Origin: a virus
Virus record (IMG/VR): IMGVR_UViG_3300020579_000002
Span: 1 to 37,735 of that record
Reading direction: 5' to 3' (one strand)
DNA: 37,735 bases
Shown: one piece after another, positions 24,097 through 31,072 of the stretch
Layout: each line of letters opens with the position of its first letter
Position numbering within the stretch: position 1 is the stretch's first letter
Program-made: the position numbers and the translations under genes
Notes under the pieces: generated by a model
The model's database searches: none
Told to the model about the DNA's origin: nothing
The model's input: only the letters and a program-made list of their open reading frames with translations

Positions 24097-26147
24097 TGCA
24101 ACAAGTCGTCAATGTCGGGTCGGTCGCGTTCGATGGGACGGGGGACAAAGGCCAGGTCCCGTTCAACAAGGCCAACAGCAATTTCACCGACCTGTACTCG
24201 CATTCGGTGTTTTCTGGTGTAGATACCGGTGCAGCAAACGCCTATGTGGTAGCGACCTTCACGCCCACCCCTGCCGCCGCGATTGCCTTGAGCGTGGGGA
24301 TGATCGTCATTTTCACGCCGGTCAATGCCAACAACGCCGCGTCGACTTTGAACTTTGCCGGAACGGGCGCTATTGCGATCGTTGATCCGCTCGGCGCGGC
24401 TTTAGATGGCGCGGAACTATTAACCACGGGCCCTGTGGGGGTGCGATATACCGGGTCGGCCTGGCAAACCATTTTCACGAACTCTGCCGCCCTGATCGAG
24501 ACGCTACTCACGGCGGCCACGATCGGCAGTGCTCTCTACCCCCAGACGGCGGCGGAACTCGCGGCTGGCGTCACGCCGACTATTTATTACTTCCCTGAAC
24601 TTGATCTAAGACGCTATGGCGGCGATCCCACGGGATCAGTAGGTACGATTGCAGCGACCACCACCGCGATCAATAACGCTTTTTTGGTCTCGGTCGCAGC
24701 CCAGCGTCCAGTGATCGTTCCCCCGGGCCGATTTATTCACGGGCGCTTAGCCACCATCACGGGCGCGGTTAGTCTGTTCGGGACCGATCCTACCCGCTGT
24801 ATTCTCTCGCTCTCTCAGTCCTCGTGGCCTTACGCCGGCCCGACCACTACGCCCGTCTTCTCAAGCGCCTTTGATTTCATCGCGACTGGGGTGGGCTTTG
24901 ACCAAGCATGGTCCCAGGCGTTTGCTGGAACGCCTGGGACCTATAACGACGGCGCATCACCCTCCACTTGGGGTGGCTATTTCCTGGGAGTGTTGACAGG
25001 CACCGGAACTATGCGTTTCTTCGGCTGCGCATTCTTCAACATCTACCGTGGATTTCAGATCACCAACGCTCAGCGGGTGATTTTTGAACACAACCAGGGG
25101 CAGACCTTTACCAGCATTGGCGAATCCATCATCACTTGCGAGGGTGTGGGCTCGGTCTCAATTAAGGCTAATCAACTGGAATGCACCAAATGGACCGTGG
25201 CGTCTGGGGCACTCTACGGGCTCACTGCAACCTTCTGCTACAACTGCAGCGACATCAACATCAGCTCGAATCAGTTCATCGGCTATCAACTGCACGGCCT
25301 GTGTAGCACGGTCGGCCGTAATGCGACCGCGATGATCATCGGCAATGTCATCGATACCCCGGTCGCGGACACTGGTTTCTTCAATTTCTACTCGCTCGCT
25401 ATTTGCAATAACGTCATCACCCAGTCGGGCGACATGGGGATCAGCACCGACAACAGCCAATACCTCACTGTGATAGGAAACCAGATCCGCGGGACCCACG
25501 TGGGTGGTATCTCGATCGGGGGCGCGGTCAATGCGACGGTAGTTGGAAATTCCATCGTCGACTACGCGCAGGATTACCCCATCATCAACACCATTGCTGC
25601 GCGCTATGCCTCAACAGGCGGCGTGTGGCTGGCTGGTATCTCAATCGGCTTCCAAAGCGGCAATGCAGGTGGTGCGGAAATTATCTTCAGCGGCAACACC
25701 GTCGGCATGGTGAATCTGCCGCCCGTCAGCGATACCAGTGGCCCGGTGCGTGCGAATGTCCTTGGCATCATATTCCAGGAAACGCCTACCTTTGGTTCGG
25801 CGATCTCAGGTTCTGTCACCGGTAACTATGTCCACAAGGACTATACGAATTTGCCGCAAATGTTCGTGCGCGTGCCGTCTCACCGGTTCAATTATTCAGC
25901 GCTCACGGGGACTCCTATATCAGGGGAACTGTTCACCAACGGGGCGAACAGTTTCGTTTTCCTCACCACTACGAGCGGCACACTGGTGATGATGAAGAAA
26001 CTCATCGGAACTATCCCGGCGACCACGGTATTCACGGGCGCACTCTCGGGCGCCACCATCACCTCGTCAGGAACTCCAGGCATCGCCTGGCATAACGTCG
26101 TTGATACCGGAAATTTCGATTGGACGACAGTGTACAATCCGTACTAA
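24096..26147 (+). CDS. Tail spike with right-handed beta-helix
   Basis: The 683-residue protein begins with V-N-V-G-S-V-A-F-D-G-T-G-D-K-G-Q-V-P-F-N-K-A-N, an N-terminal module repeatedly found in phage spikes and fibres, then a neck region. From about residue 165, L-D-L-R-R-Y-G-G-D-P-T-G leads into a pectate-lyase-type beta-helix with N/G/V-rich rungs (for example V-I-G-N-Q-I-R-G, V-V-G-N-S-I-V-D, I-F-S-G-N-T-V-G). Such spikes bind and often cleave O-antigen or capsule. Catalytic residues cannot be assigned by eye. The C-terminal ~100 residues form a separate beta domain that may trimerise the spike. Confidence 0.75.
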   Translation: MQQVVNVGSVAFDGTGDKGQVPFNKANSNFTDLYSHSVFSGVDTGAANAYVVATFTPTPAAAIALSVGMIVIFTPVNANNAASTLNFAGTGAIAIVDPLGAALDGAELLTTGPVGVRYTGSAWQTIFTNSAALIETLLTAATIGSALYPQTAAELAAGVTPTIYYFPELDLRRYGGDPTGSVGTIAATTTAINNAFLVSVAAQRPVIVPPGRFIHGRLATITGAVSLFGTDPTRCILSLSQSSWPYAGPTTTPVFSSAFDFIATGVGFDQAWSQAFAGTPGTYNDGASPSTWGGYFLGVLTGTGTMRFFGCAFFNIYRGFQITNAQRVIFEHNQGQTFTSIGESIITCEGVGSVSIKANQLECTKWTVASGALYGLTATFCYNCSDINISSNQFIGYQLHGLCSTVGRNATAMIIGNVIDTPVADTGFFNFYSLAICNNVITQSGDMGISTDNSQYLTVIGNQIRGTHVGGISIGGAVNATVVGNSIVDYAQDYPIINTIAARYASTGGVWLAGISIGFQSGNAGGAEIIFSGNTVGMVNLPPVSDTSGPVRANVLGIIFQETPTFGSAISGSVTGNYVHKDYTNLPQMFVRVPSHRFNYSALTGTPISGELFTNGANSFVFLTTTSGTLVMMKKLIGTIPATTVFTGALSGATITSSGTPGIAWHNVVDTGNFDWTTVYNPY

Positions 26148-26197
26148 TGAGAACGATTTCTCCACCATCCCTCAACGCGCTCGCAGGCTATGAGTGA
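26147..26197 (+). CDS. Possible 16-codon coupling peptide before the lysis genes
   Basis: The frame starts inside the spike stop (TAATG) and ends inside the ATG region of the next gene. It encodes MRTISPPSLNALAGYE. It may only serve to carry ribosomes across the 42-base gap. Support is limited to the overlap at both ends. Confidence 0.25.
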   Translation: MRTISPPSLNALAGYE

Positions 26198-26402
26198 CGA
26201 TCCTAAAAACTTGCTCGATTCTTTGAGCCATAGCGGTTGGGTGATCGCGCTCCTAACCGGTACTTGGGGCGTGGTGCTGCGCTTCGTGATCGGCCGCTAT
26301 GCCGAAGCGGCGGATCGACTAGAGAATCGATTGCGCAGTATCGAAACCCGAATCACGGTCATCGAGAGTCGCTCGCACAATCACCGGAGGGATGACAAAT
26401 GA
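26190..26402 (+). CDS. Single-span membrane protein, holin candidate
   Basis: The 70-residue protein has a short acidic N terminus, one hydrophobic helix (about residues 16-35, G-W-V-I-A-L-L-T-G-T-W-G-V-V-L), and a charged coiled-coil tail (A-D-R-L-E-N-R-L-R-S-I-E-T-R-I-T-V-I-E-S) ending in basic residues. This topology fits class III-like or XhlA-like holin components that sit beside endolysin genes. It overlaps the endolysin ATG by four bases. Several other small membrane genes follow, so which one is the actual holin is uncertain. Confidence 0.6.
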   Translation: MSDDPKNLLDSLSHSGWVIALLTGTWGVVLRFVIGRYAEAADRLENRLRSIETRITVIESRSHNHRRDDK

Positions 26403-26812
26403 GCGCCATTGATCTGGTGAAGCAGTTCGAAGGATGCAGACTCGGCGCATACCCAGATGTGCGCGGTATATGGACCATCGGTTACGGACACACGTTCATG
26501 GTCAAACCGGGCGACACTTGCACACAGGAACAGGCCGATGCATGGCTTGAGGAAGACTTGGACGAAGCACATCACGAACTGATACAGACTAGTCCAGGTC
26601 CGTTTGCACCGGGAGCTGAAGACGCGCTCACCTCGTTTGTCTTCAACCTAGGGATCGGTAACTACCACAATAGCACCTTGCACAAGTATGTCGATGCCGG
26701 AAATTGGGCGGCGGTCAAGACTGAGTTATTGAAATGGGATCATTCGCAGGGCCAAGTGATCGCGGGACTCTTGCGCCGTAGGGAAGCAGAATCCGCCCTG
26801 ATATTGGTTTAA
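26399..26812 (+). CDS. Endolysin, GH24 T4-type lysozyme
   Basis: The 137-residue enzyme cleaves the MurNAc-GlcNAc bond of peptidoglycan at the end of infection. The active-site pattern of GH24 is intact: E11 in K-Q-F-E-G-C, D20 in Y-P-D-V-R-G and T26 in I-W-T-I-G-Y-G-H-T. There is no signal peptide or signal-anchor helix, so release to the periplasm needs a true holin. It is slightly shorter than T4 lysozyme (164), as is common for phage RrrD-like forms. ATGA overlap with the upstream membrane protein gene. Confidence 0.93.
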   Translation: MSAIDLVKQFEGCRLGAYPDVRGIWTIGYGHTFMVKPGDTCTQEQADAWLEEDLDEAHHELIQTSPGPFAPGAEDALTSFVFNLGIGNYHNSTLHKYVDAGNWAAVKTELLKWDHSQGQVIAGLLRRREAESALILV

Positions 26813-26823
26813 GGGGAACACAC

Positions 26824-27009
26824 ATGATTCACACACTCATCGGTCTTTTCATCATTCTGTGCGTTTTCGCGCTACTCTACTGGGGGATGACGCAACTGCC
26901 ACTGCCGCCCGTCATCCGCACGGTGATTATCGTCATCATGGGACTGATCGCGCTGCTATTCATCTGGAACATGTTCGCCGGTGGAAGTTTGGGGCTTTCT
27001 TTTCGATGA
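26824..27009 (+). CDS. Two-span small membrane protein, conserved next to phage lysis genes
   Basis: A 61-residue protein made of two hydrophobic helices (about 3-22 and 30-52) joined by a Leu/Pro turn (Q-L-P-L-P-P-V-I-R). Very similar small proteins with the L-P-L-P turn occur in many proteobacterial phages. Two spans suit a class II holin or an antiholin. A weak ribosome site (AAGGGGAA) lies eight bases upstream. It overlaps the next gene by four bases. Confidence 0.65.
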   Translation: MIHTLIGLFIILCVFALLYWGMTQLPLPPVIRTVIIVIMGLIALLFIWNMFAGGSLGLSFR

Positions 27010-27245
27010 CCATCACTGAAACTACGCAGATCCTCACCTCGTTTGCCTCCATGGTCACGGCGGGTGCTGCCTTATGGGCATCGCTGCGCAATGCCAGAAA
27101 GATCGACGTACAGGCCGGCGATATCAAGAAAATAGAAATTGCCACCAATAGCATGAAAGACGCGTTGGTGAAGGCGACCGGAGAAGCGGCGCACGCGGCA
27201 GGATTGGCGGAAGGCAAAGCCTTCGAACAAAAGGTAAGTTCATGA
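27006..27245 (+). CDS. Small helical protein in the lysis cassette
   Basis: The 79-residue protein has a moderately hydrophobic N-terminal helix (T-S-F-A-S-M-V-T-A-G-A-A-L-W-A-S-L) followed by a charged amphipathic region (V-Q-A-G-D-I-K-K-I-E-I-A-T-N-S-M-K-D) and an Ala-rich tail. It may be a one-span membrane protein or antiholin-like regulator. Coupled by ATGA to both neighbours. The ATG at 27006 was chosen for the overlap. Confidence 0.6.
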   Translation: MTITETTQILTSFASMVTAGAALWASLRNARKIDVQAGDIKKIEIATNSMKDALVKATGEAAHAAGLAEGKAFEQKVSS

Positions 27246-27466
27246 ACTGGATTCAACGACTGTACGCGAATCACATCCAAAAGATCATGGGATATCTGAT
27301 CGCGGGAGTGGGAGTGCTCGAGTACATCGATAGTTCCACGATCAATCTGGTTGCGACCGCTCTGGGTCCGACGTACGGCCCGATCGTGGCCCGCGGTATC
27401 CAGATCAGCGCGGGCCTGATGGTCGCGTATCGGGCGAGCACGGTCAAAAAGCCGCCACCTCCTTGA
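27242..27466 (+). CDS. Small membrane protein, holin-like
   Basis: A 74-residue protein with an amphipathic start (W-I-Q-R-L-Y-A-N-H-I-Q-K), a first hydrophobic segment (M-G-Y-L-I-A-G-V-G-V-L-E-Y), a Pro/Gly-rich middle and a second hydrophobic segment (G-I-Q-I-S-A-G-L-M-V-A-Y), ending in K-K-P-P-P-P. Its size and two spans would fit a holin. It lies between the endolysin and spanin genes and overlaps the Rz gene start by four bases. Confidence 0.6.
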   Translation: MNWIQRLYANHIQKIMGYLIAGVGVLEYIDSSTINLVATALGPTYGPIVARGIQISAGLMVAYRASTVKKPPPP

Positions 27467-27906
27467 TATTCATCTATCTTAAATGGGGTGGTATTGCGGC
27501 GGCGGCCTTGGCCCTCGTCCTTGGGGGCTATCACTTCGGGAGTCTGTCCTCGAAATCGAAACTGGAGGCAGTCCTAGCCGCGCAGGCCGAGAATACCGCG
27601 AAGGCGGTATTGGCGGAGCGAGCAGCCCAGGAAACCGAGCAGAAGCGATTACAGGAGGTTCTAGCAAAATATGAACAGACTCCCCTTGACCCTATTGTGG
27701 CTCCTCTCGCTCGGCGCGTGTTCCTCTACGCCCGTGCTTCAGAGTGTCCCGTGCCCCCCAACGGAACCCATTCCGCAGCAGTTATCGACCCCGGCCCGCA
27801 GCCCCGCGAAGATTCAGCAATTGAACGCGCTACTTCAGAAGTATTCGAAGCCTGCGCCCGCGATGCCGCCCAATTGAACGCCCTCATCGATGCATGGCCT
27901 AAATGA
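27463..27906 (+). CDS. Rz: Inner-membrane spanin (Rz-type)
   Basis: The 147-residue protein has an N-terminal transmembrane helix (about residues 7-25, W-G-G-I-A-A-A-A-L-A-L-V-L-G-G) and a periplasmic Ala/Glu/Gln coiled coil (A-E-N-T-A-K-A-V-L-A-E-R-A-A-Q-E-T-E-Q-K) to about residue 75. Together with the outer-membrane lipoprotein nested inside it, it fuses the two membranes in the last step of lysis. The start is TTG at 27463, within a TTGA overlap with the upstream stop. The nested second gene is the strongest evidence for the assignment. Confidence 0.8.
   Translation: MIFIYLKWGGIAAAALALVLGGYHFGSLSSKSKLEAVLAAQAENTAKAVLAERAAQETEQKRLQEVLAKYEQTPLDPIVAPLARRVFLYARASECPVPPNGTHSAAVIDPGPQPREDSAIERATSEVFEACARDAAQLNALIDAWPK
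27671..27877 (+). CDS. Rz1: Outer-membrane spanin lipoprotein (Rz1-type), nested in Rz
   Basis: The 68-residue lipoprotein is encoded wholly inside the Rz gene in the +1 frame. Its signal M-N-R-L-P-L-T-L-L-W-L-L-S-L-G-A-C-S-S has lipobox L-G-A-C (acylated C17), and the mature part is Pro-rich, as in lambda Rz1. It anchors in the outer membrane and binds the Rz coiled coil across the periplasm. The fully embedded layout is the lambda type. It implies a host with an outer membrane. Confidence 0.88.
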   Translation: MNRLPLTLLWLLSLGACSSTPVLQSVPCPPTEPIPQQLSTPARSPAKIQQLNALLQKYSKPAPAMPPN

Positions 27907-28157
27907 TGCTTAGCAACAAGAACTATGTTGCAAAAGTATTGCTGGCTGCTGATGTGTTCGTTAGCGCACTGTGTTTCAGAGATCCGAGTGTTACCATAAG
28001 CGCGGAAGTGGGGCTCGCGATGAAACGACCGAAGCCGCCTCGCTGGGCGATAGTGCTGAACTTCCTCCTCGATCGAATCGAGAAGGATCATTGTGCTAAC
28101 GCCATCAAGCACGACATTCTGCGGGCGCAGATTGCCATCGAATATCTCGAACACTGA
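27903..28157 (+). CDS. Conserved small phage protein of unknown function near lysis genes
   Basis: The 84-residue protein has the layout of a family common in proteobacterial phages: an initial A-A-D-V-F-V-S-A-L, a D-P-S-V-T-I-S-A-E-V-G region, a hydrophobic W-A-I-V-L-N-F-L-L-D-R-I, then D-H-C-A-N-A-I. Related proteins usually carry a D-E-T-(L/I)-S box and a final H-C; here the box reads V-T-I-S. No biochemical role is known to me. It overlaps the Rz stop by four bases. Confidence 0.65.
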   Translation: MMLSNKNYVAKVLLAADVFVSALCFRDPSVTISAEVGLAMKRPKPPRWAIVLNFLLDRIEKDHCANAIKHDILRAQIAIEYLEH

Positions 28158-28169
28158 AAGGACTTTCCC

Positions 28170-28469
28170 ATGATTATCCTCATTCAAGCCTTGTTCGCCG
28201 GCTCCCCCATTCCGGCCGGCGTGACCAAAGCGTCAACGTCGGTCGTGGTGACTGATAGCGCGACCCCCCCGCTGGTTCAAACGTTTTCGTTGAACGGCAC
28301 GGAAACGCCCCCTTATTCGGTATCGGCGACGGTTGCTCCGGGCGTGGGCTCAGTGGTCCTCACGGATATCGATTCGACCGGTGCGATTATCGGCACGCCG
28401 GTGACCGTCAAGTATCCGGCTGAAGTCCTGGGTGTCTCTGGCGCCACGGTAGTTATAACCACGCCGTGA
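28170..28469 (+). CDS. Small beta-rich protein (Ig-like) with LGVSGAT tail
   Basis: A 99-residue, Val/Thr/Ser-rich protein with alternating strand pattern (S-T-S-V-V-V-T-D-S-A, V-G-S-V-V-L-T-D-I-D-S-T-G), like a single immunoglobulin-type beta sandwich. The C terminus reads V-L-G-V-S-G-A-T-V-V-I-T-T-P. The next protein ends with nearly the same motif. A GAAAGGA ribosome site lies upstream. Possibly a virion decoration or spike-associated protein. Confidence 0.55.
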   Translation: MIILIQALFAGSPIPAGVTKASTSVVVTDSATPPLVQTFSLNGTETPPYSVSATVAPGVGSVVLTDIDSTGAIIGTPVTVKYPAEVLGVSGATVVITTP

Positions 28470-28636
28470 GAATCGACGATCAAGAAGTCCGCGACCAGGG
28501 ATGGACCGAAGAGCGCAAAGCGGCCTGGCGGATTGAGCGGCTGCTCGAGGAGCAAATAGATCTCCTTGAGCAGATTGTGGTGCTCTTGACGCCTCCGACC
28601 TTGGGCGTCTCAGGAGCCACGATTACCGTGTCTTGA
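28466..28636 (+). CDS. 56-residue coiled-coil protein ending in the LGVSGAT motif
   Basis: The GTG start at 28466 overlaps the upstream stop (GTGA). A charged helix (E-E-R-K-A-A-W-R-I-E-R-L-L-E-E-Q-I-D-L-L-E-Q-I-V-V-L, presumably a coiled coil) is followed by T-L-G-V-S-G-A-T-I-T-V-S, which repeats the last residues of the preceding protein. It could be a short oligomerisation unit that shares a binding tail with its neighbour. Its stop overlaps the next TTG start. Confidence 0.5.
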   Translation: MRIDDQEVRDQGWTEERKAAWRIERLLEEQIDLLEQIVVLLTPPTLGVSGATITVS

Positions 28637-29025
28637 AGGTCCTGCTAGCCGGTCTTTTGCTCAGCGGTGTAGTTCAGGCACAGACCTACACGCCGGGGCC
28701 GGTCCCGCTGTGTTTACCGACTCCCCAGAATCTCAAGACTCTGCAGTGGATGGACGAGCCGCCCGTGGTGTTTCAGTGGTGTCCCACCCCCACCGGAGTC
28801 ACCTGGTGGGCGGGGATGATGGACTTGACTTTCGTCCACTTCGCCTATGACATGCCCTGGTTCACTCAGAACCTTGCGAACTGGCAGGGCTTTTGGCACC
28901 ACTACGCGGGCGATCCGGTACTCGTGGACCGTCTCATGGGCCCTTACGTACTCGCAAATCTCTGGCTGCCTCAGATCATCAATGGCACACTCGTCAATCC
29001 CCCCTCCACTGGATGGCCCCCATGA
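28633..29025 (+). CDS. Exported Trp/Pro-rich protein
   Basis: This 130-residue protein starts with TTG at 28633 (TTGA overlap). The first 17 residues (M-K-V-L-L-A-G-L-L-L-S-G-V-V-Q-A-Q) are a classical signal peptide with an A-Q-type cleavage site near 16/17. The mature part has many Trp, Phe and Pro (W-W-A-G-M-M-D-L-T-F-V-H-F; F-W-H-H-Y-A-G-D) and two cysteines (27 and 50) that might form a disulphide. No family is recognised. It could act in the periplasm or be surface-exposed on infected cells. Confidence 0.6.
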   Translation: MKVLLAGLLLSGVVQAQTYTPGPVPLCLPTPQNLKTLQWMDEPPVVFQWCPTPTGVTWWAGMMDLTFVHFAYDMPWFTQNLANWQGFWHHYAGDPVLVDRLMGPYVLANLWLPQIINGTLVNPPSTGWPP

Positions 29026-30128
29026 CCACTGTAACCGGTTCCGTCTCCTTTACCCTGCCCGCGGATAACGATCCGGCGCCTCCCACGGCAGCCCAAATCG
29101 TCGCCTCCTTGAGCGCGGATACCGCCTCACTCAAAGCGCTGGCCGCAGCCCTCGGCGTCTCGGGTGTCGGTCCTCCGCCCCCTCCACCGCCGGCCTGCGC
29201 CATGACCTCAACCTCTTGGATCGATCAATCCACGGGCTCCGGCATCTACGACTACAAGCAATATGGTAACTACGTGGTTCAGGCGGATAACTGGGGCAAT
29301 CTGCCGGGCCAGGTCACGTGGGCCAATTCCGAGAAGTGCTGGGGTATGACCAATACCAAGACGGTCAATACCGAGACCATCCAGAGCTATGCGCACATCA
29401 CCCGCGGCTGGATGGAGTCGGGCGCGCTCGCCGCACTCTCCACCAAGAATACCGATGGCACCAGCACGAACGACTGGACCACCAAGTGCGGCATGGGGAT
29501 TGAGGTGAATGCACTCACCAAAGCTAAGGTGGGTTGGACGTTCGCCGCGCCGCCCGCCAATGGGACCGTAGATGGCAAAGGCAATCGGTATGACTCGCTG
29601 ATCGATATTTACTATCACACCTCGGCGACCCCGCAGGGCAGCGAATTCCCGCCGATGATCGATGTGCAGCTAATCCAGAGCCTCGCCGATCAGGTGATCG
29701 GGTCGACGACCTTCTATGCCTACACGTGCGCCGGCGCGCATGCGACCGAAGTCACGATCGGCGGCAATACCTACACGGTGTTCATCGATCAGTCGGGCGG
29801 GGCGAGCTTTCATCAGGCGGGCGGACACACCATTGCACTCTTCCTGCAACCCACAGCGTTCAACTCCAATAACGCTAATCCGTCCTGGGGAGCCAATAGC
29901 GCGGTGCACGACGTCGCGGCGATCACCAAGTACTTCATGCAGGCCAATCCCGTGGACAATGCCGGCAAGCCGCTCCTCTTCGCCGATGGCACAACCGTGA
30001 CGGCGCCGCTTATCCCACCGTCGGTTTTTCTGACCGCGATCAATGCGGGATGGGAACTCGACTTAGGACCGTCCTTTACGACGACCGATTTCTGGGTGGC
30101 GATGCAGGGCGAGCCGGATGGCGTGTGA
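29022..30128 (+). CDS. Tail-associated protein with GH12-like jelly-roll domain
   Basis: The 368-residue protein has an N-terminal adaptor (residues 1-45), an L-G-V-S-G linker and a run of prolines (about 50-57), then a beta domain. Features reminiscent of GH12 (endoglucanase/xyloglucanase) jelly rolls are Y-V-V-Q-A-D-N-W-G near 85, a Y-D-S-L-I-D-I-Y-Y-H strand near 190 and G-G-H-T-I-A-L-F-L-Q-P near 270. GH12 catalysis uses two Glu residues; I cannot place these with certainty, so it may only bind sugar. It is the last large gene of the plus-strand unit and overlaps its neighbours by four bases. Confidence 0.55.
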   Translation: MTTVTGSVSFTLPADNDPAPPTAAQIVASLSADTASLKALAAALGVSGVGPPPPPPPACAMTSTSWIDQSTGSGIYDYKQYGNYVVQADNWGNLPGQVTWANSEKCWGMTNTKTVNTETIQSYAHITRGWMESGALAALSTKNTDGTSTNDWTTKCGMGIEVNALTKAKVGWTFAAPPANGTVDGKGNRYDSLIDIYYHTSATPQGSEFPPMIDVQLIQSLADQVIGSTTFYAYTCAGAHATEVTIGGNTYTVFIDQSGGASFHQAGGHTIALFLQPTAFNSNNANPSWGANSAVHDVAAITKYFMQANPVDNAGKPLLFADGTTVTAPLIPPSVFLTAINAGWELDLGPSFTTTDFWVAMQGEPDGV

Positions 30129-30235
30129 GCCCTGAGAGGCGGCAATGGTGGCTGCAAGTGCTCTCCATCGCCGCCTTTCTCATCCTGCTCGTCTGCTGGT
30201 GCGCCGAGTGCGTGAATCAGCCGCGCTTGCCTTGA
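30125..30235 (+). CDS. 36-residue membrane peptide at the end of the late operon
   Basis: The GTG start at 30125 overlaps the previous stop. The peptide has a polar/aromatic start (S-P-E-R-R-Q-W-W), one hydrophobic helix (about 10-25, V-L-S-I-A-A-F-L-I-L-L-V-C-W), and a Cys-containing tail. Probably a small membrane protein; the role is unknown. It is the last frame before the convergent early operon. Confidence 0.5.
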   Translation: MSPERRQWWLQVLSIAAFLILLVCWCAECVNQPRLP

Positions 30236-30250
30236 TCGGCTGCGGCATCA

Positions 30251-30268
30251 GACCCTAATAAATAGGTC
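30251..30268. terminator. Weak hairpin between the convergent late and early operons
   Basis: GACCCTA-ATAAA-TAGGTC can fold into six base pairs with one bulged C. It lies between the last late stop (30235) and the last early stop (30273), where a two-way terminator would be expected, but the stem is short and T runs are lacking. Confidence 0.2.
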
Positions 30269-30272
30269 GTGC

Positions 30273-30641
30273 TTAACCATTCACTTCTCCGCTGGTAGTA
30301 GCGCCCACGCATCGCTTGAGCCTATTAATCAAATGCTGCACGTCCTGCGGCTCCCAGACTGCGTATAGCCGATCATCGGGATCAAAGCGCCCATCGCGGC
30401 TTTGACAGTCGAAGTCCATTGGAACGGATTCTCCAGTCTCGGCAGACCGGAAGAGCATGGCGGACCATTCGCCACAATCCTGCGCATCGAATGAACTGAC
30501 AATATCTTGATAGAACCAGTCATTCCCGGTGGACAGAGTATCGCCCTTGATTAGCAGTTCGCCGAACGCGCATGGTTCGTACTCGCAATACACCGTCTCT
30601 GGCGGCAACTTCATAAATTCGATGCGCTTGACGATTTTCAT
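30273..30641 (-). CDS. Uncharacterised 122-residue early protein
   Basis: The last gene of the early minus-strand operon. The ATG at 30641 has the extended GGTGTCAAATG initiation context and overlaps the previous stop (ATGA). The protein is acidic with F-D-A-Q-D-C-G-E-W and Y-A-V-W-E-P-Q-D-V segments and no recognised domain. A mixed alpha/beta cytoplasmic protein is likely. Early expression suggests a role in host takeover, but nothing specific is visible. Confidence 0.6.
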   Translation of the reverse strand: MKIVKRIEFMKLPPETVYCEYEPCAFGELLIKGDTLSTGNDWFYQDIVSSFDAQDCGEWSAMLFRSAETGESVPMDFDCQSRDGRFDPDDRLYAVWEPQDVQHLINRLKRCVGATTSGEVNG

Positions 30642-30889
30642 TTGACACCCTCTCCATCGACAGGAAATGCGCGATCTAACGCGCACTCCAATTGGTCCTC
30701 GAGGTCCATCGGGCCGTCCTCCTCGTAGTCGTCCCACTCGTCCTGATCTTCGGAATCGTCGCCGAAATCGAACCCGTCTTTCACGTCGTCATCCCACGGT
30801 GCGCAGCCGAACGGGTAGAACGTTTCGCACAGCACACACTTCGTGCCGTAATACTCATCGACCCATTTGTGCTGGCAAACTTCGGTCAT
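30638..30889 (-). CDS. Acidic protein with Cys/His pattern
   Basis: The 83-residue protein has an N-terminal C-Q-H-K-W then C-V-L-C metal-binding-like pattern (C5, H7, C18, C21) and a highly acidic middle (about 40-65: F-D-F-G-D-D-S-E-D-Q-D-E-W-D-D-Y-E-E-D-G). Such Asp/Glu-rich early proteins can mimic DNA to block restriction or nucleoid proteins; this is only a possibility. No clear ribosome site precedes the ATG. Confidence 0.55.
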   Translation of the reverse strand: MTEVCQHKWVDEYYGTKCVLCETFYPFGCAPWDDDVKDGFDFGDDSEDQDEWDDYEEDGPMDLEDQLECALDRAFPVDGEGVK

Positions 30890-30907
30890 GACTTCGAGTC
30901 TGTGTCG

Positions 30908-31072
30908 TCAGCGCTGCCAGATGCATGTGTACCAGAATAACGTCCTAACATAGGTGCCTCCCGTCGCCTCGCACATCCGAGATTTGTCCCAAAGAAAAAA
31001 GAAAAAGCATCCGACGATCAGCAGGATTATCGTGAATGCGATCCATCCACCATTCTGGCTAGGCTCTCTCAC
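30908..31072 (-). CDS. 54-residue single-span membrane protein with Cys tail
   Basis: The frame starts with GTG 31072, with GAGG upstream, overlapping the previous gene by 14 bases. It encodes a short polar start, one strongly hydrophobic helix (G-W-I-A-F-T-I-I-L-L-I-V-G-C-F-F-F-F-L-W) and a periplasmic or cytoplasmic tail with C34 and C50. It fills an otherwise empty gap in the operon. The function is unknown; early phage membrane peptides often block superinfecting DNA. Confidence 0.5.
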   Translation of the reverse strand: MREPSQNGGWIAFTIILLIVGCFFFFLWDKSRMCEATGGTYVRTLFWYTCIWQR

